Assembly (NCBI GenBank): GCA_965371325.1
Contig: CBDUXZ010000015.1
Span: 1-13,601, forward strand
Direction: 5' to 3'
Length of the DNA stretch: 13,601 nt
DNA from: CBDUXZ01 sp965371325 [NCBI: uncultured bacterium]
Lineage (GTDB): Bacteria; JAUYMQ01
The position numbers and the translations under genes were made by a program. Shown here piece after piece: positions 12,747 to 13,601 of the stretch (the first letter of the stretch is position 1; every line of letters begins with the position of its first letter). The notes beneath the pieces are model-generated. The model was given only the letters and a program-made list of their open reading frames with translations, was not told where the DNA came from and searched no databases.

Positions 12747-13601
12747 TCATACGGGGAGGTCTCCCCTCCAGCCCGCTTTCCTCAATCCTTCGAGATAGCG
12801 CTCAAGAAAAGCTGGAGGAAGGTGGTAACCCCGAAGGGTCTCCACCGAGAAATCGGGCGTCAATTGGAGCATCTTGTCGAGCGCTTCCCGTGCTTCCTTG
12901 GCTCGGCCTAGATGGCCACAGCAAGCCGCAATCAGGCCATAGGTGGCAGGGTGGTCGGGTCTCAGCTGAAGACTCCTCTCTGCGCAAGCGAGCGCTTCCT
13001 CGTACCGGTCCGCAACAAAATGCGCGGTGCTGAGATTCACTAGACTTATGAACATCAAGGGATCGTGGGGCGACAGCCGGATGGCCTTCTCTAGCAGCCC
13101 GATGCCCTCATCCGGTCGGCCCAACATCGCAAGACAGAACCCCTGCAAAGAGTAAGAAAGCGCATAGCTCGGGTTCAGCGCGATCGCCCGTTCCATCTCA
13201 ACGATGGCCCGTTCGTACTGGCCCATGAAGGTGTAGGCCGTGCCAAGGAAAAGGCGGGCAATCGCATCATTGTCGTCCAGGGAGACGGCCTTCTCAGCTG
13301 CCTGATAACAGCTCGCGAGAGACTCCGTGGGCGACTCGGACCATTGATATAGGAGGTCTAGATAGTGGCTGAAGGCCAGACCGCTGAACGGCATGGAAAA
13401 GTGAGGATCCAGCTCGCTCGCCTTGAGGAAGTAAGAGCGTGCCTTGAGGTTATCGTCCTTCGCGAACTGGAACGCATGCCACATCCCCCGCTGGGCGCAG
13501 TCCCATGCCTGCAAGTTCTTCGGGTCCTGCTGGATGGCCCGCTCCTGCTCGACCTTGTCCATGGCGGGCTCCAGCGAAACGACGATCGTCTCCGTGATCT
13601 C
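12747..13601 (-). CDS. TPR-domain protein, C-terminal part (5' partial)
   Basis: The frame runs in from the window edge: codons before the ATG at 13562 read EITETIVVSLEPA and continue smoothly, so this Met is internal and the real start is outside. At least 284 residues are visible, made of about six tetratricopeptide-like units, for example the ones ending SELDPHF, IALNPSY, IRLSPHD, LQLRPDH and LQLTPDF, and an ending LERYLEGLRKAG. The sequence EIT-TIV, then DAW/QAWD-QRGMWH, closely follows the TPR module found behind adenylate/guanylate cyclase or CadC-type winged-helix domains with a TolB-like segment. The missing N-terminus would therefore probably be a signalling domain; this is inference. 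TPR units bind partner proteins. It is upstream of, and likely cotranscribed with, the phosphodiesterase-like lipoprotein gene. Confidence 0.85.
   Translation of the reverse strand, partial: EITETIVVSLEPAMDKVEQERAIQQDPKNLQAWDCAQRGMWHAFQFAKDDNLKARSYFLKASELDPHFSMPFSGLAFSHYLDLLYQWSESPTESLASCYQAAEKAVSLDDNDAIARLFLGTAYTFMGQYERAIVEMERAIALNPSYALSYSLQGFCLAMLGRPDEGIGLLEKAIRLSPHDPLMFISLVNLSTAHFVADRYEEALACAERSLQLRPDHPATYGLIAACCGHLGRAKEAREALDKMLQLTPDFSVETLRGYHLPPAFLERYLEGLRKAGWRGDLPV

Overview
The window is a GC-rich bacterial chromosomal segment with tightly packed genes, mostly with canonical Shine-Dalgarno sites. An IHF-beta-like DNA-bending protein, an exosortase-family enzyme, lipoprotein-like and Sec signal peptides, and a complete glcDEF set point to a Gram-negative. 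A deltaproteobacterial-type lineage (Desulfobacterota, Myxococcota or a related uncultured group) is my best guess, but the sequence alone does not prove it. No RNA gene, CRISPR array, insertion sequence or prophage gene was seen, and no gene-free stretch exceeds 300 bases.

Left part (1-3995, + strand): a glycolate oxidase operon, glcD (5' end outside the window), glcE and glcF. It would oxidise glycolate, or a similar 2-hydroxy acid, to glyoxylate and pass electrons to the membrane quinone pool. glcE appears to start at a CTG codon. Next, on the - strand, come an IHF/HU-family gene with a clear terminator (4029-4415), two small exported proteins of unknown function (4678-5175 and 5240-5557) and a membrane fatty-acid desaturase (5693-6496) whose third histidine box begins with Gln instead of His.

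Middle part (6743-9380) is the most interesting. Two - strand genes overlap by four bases. The first encodes an exported protein with the fold signature of M35 (deuterolysin / lysine-specific) metallopeptidases, in which the HExxH motif and the third zinc ligand are all replaced. It ends in a hydrophobic helix plus a basic cluster, like a sorting signal. The second encodes a compact exosortase/archaeosortase-family membrane protein with Cys, Arg and His in the expected places. Divergent from them lies a secreted PQQ-type sugar dehydrogenase-like protein, which also ends in a tripartite sorting tail (VPALG motif, helix, Arg-rich end). This looks like a small sortase system with a dedicated pseudo-protease substrate and perhaps a second substrate next door.

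Right part (9567-13601): an ICMT/PEMT-type membrane methyltransferase (- strand) is divergent from an unrecognised six-helix membrane protein (+ strand). The leader between them can form three competing hairpins. Then come a - strand alkaline-phosphatase-superfamily (type I phosphodiesterase) predicted lipoprotein and, upstream of it, the TPR C-terminal part of a protein resembling the TPR modules of adenylate-cyclase or CadC-like regulators; its 5' end lies outside the window.
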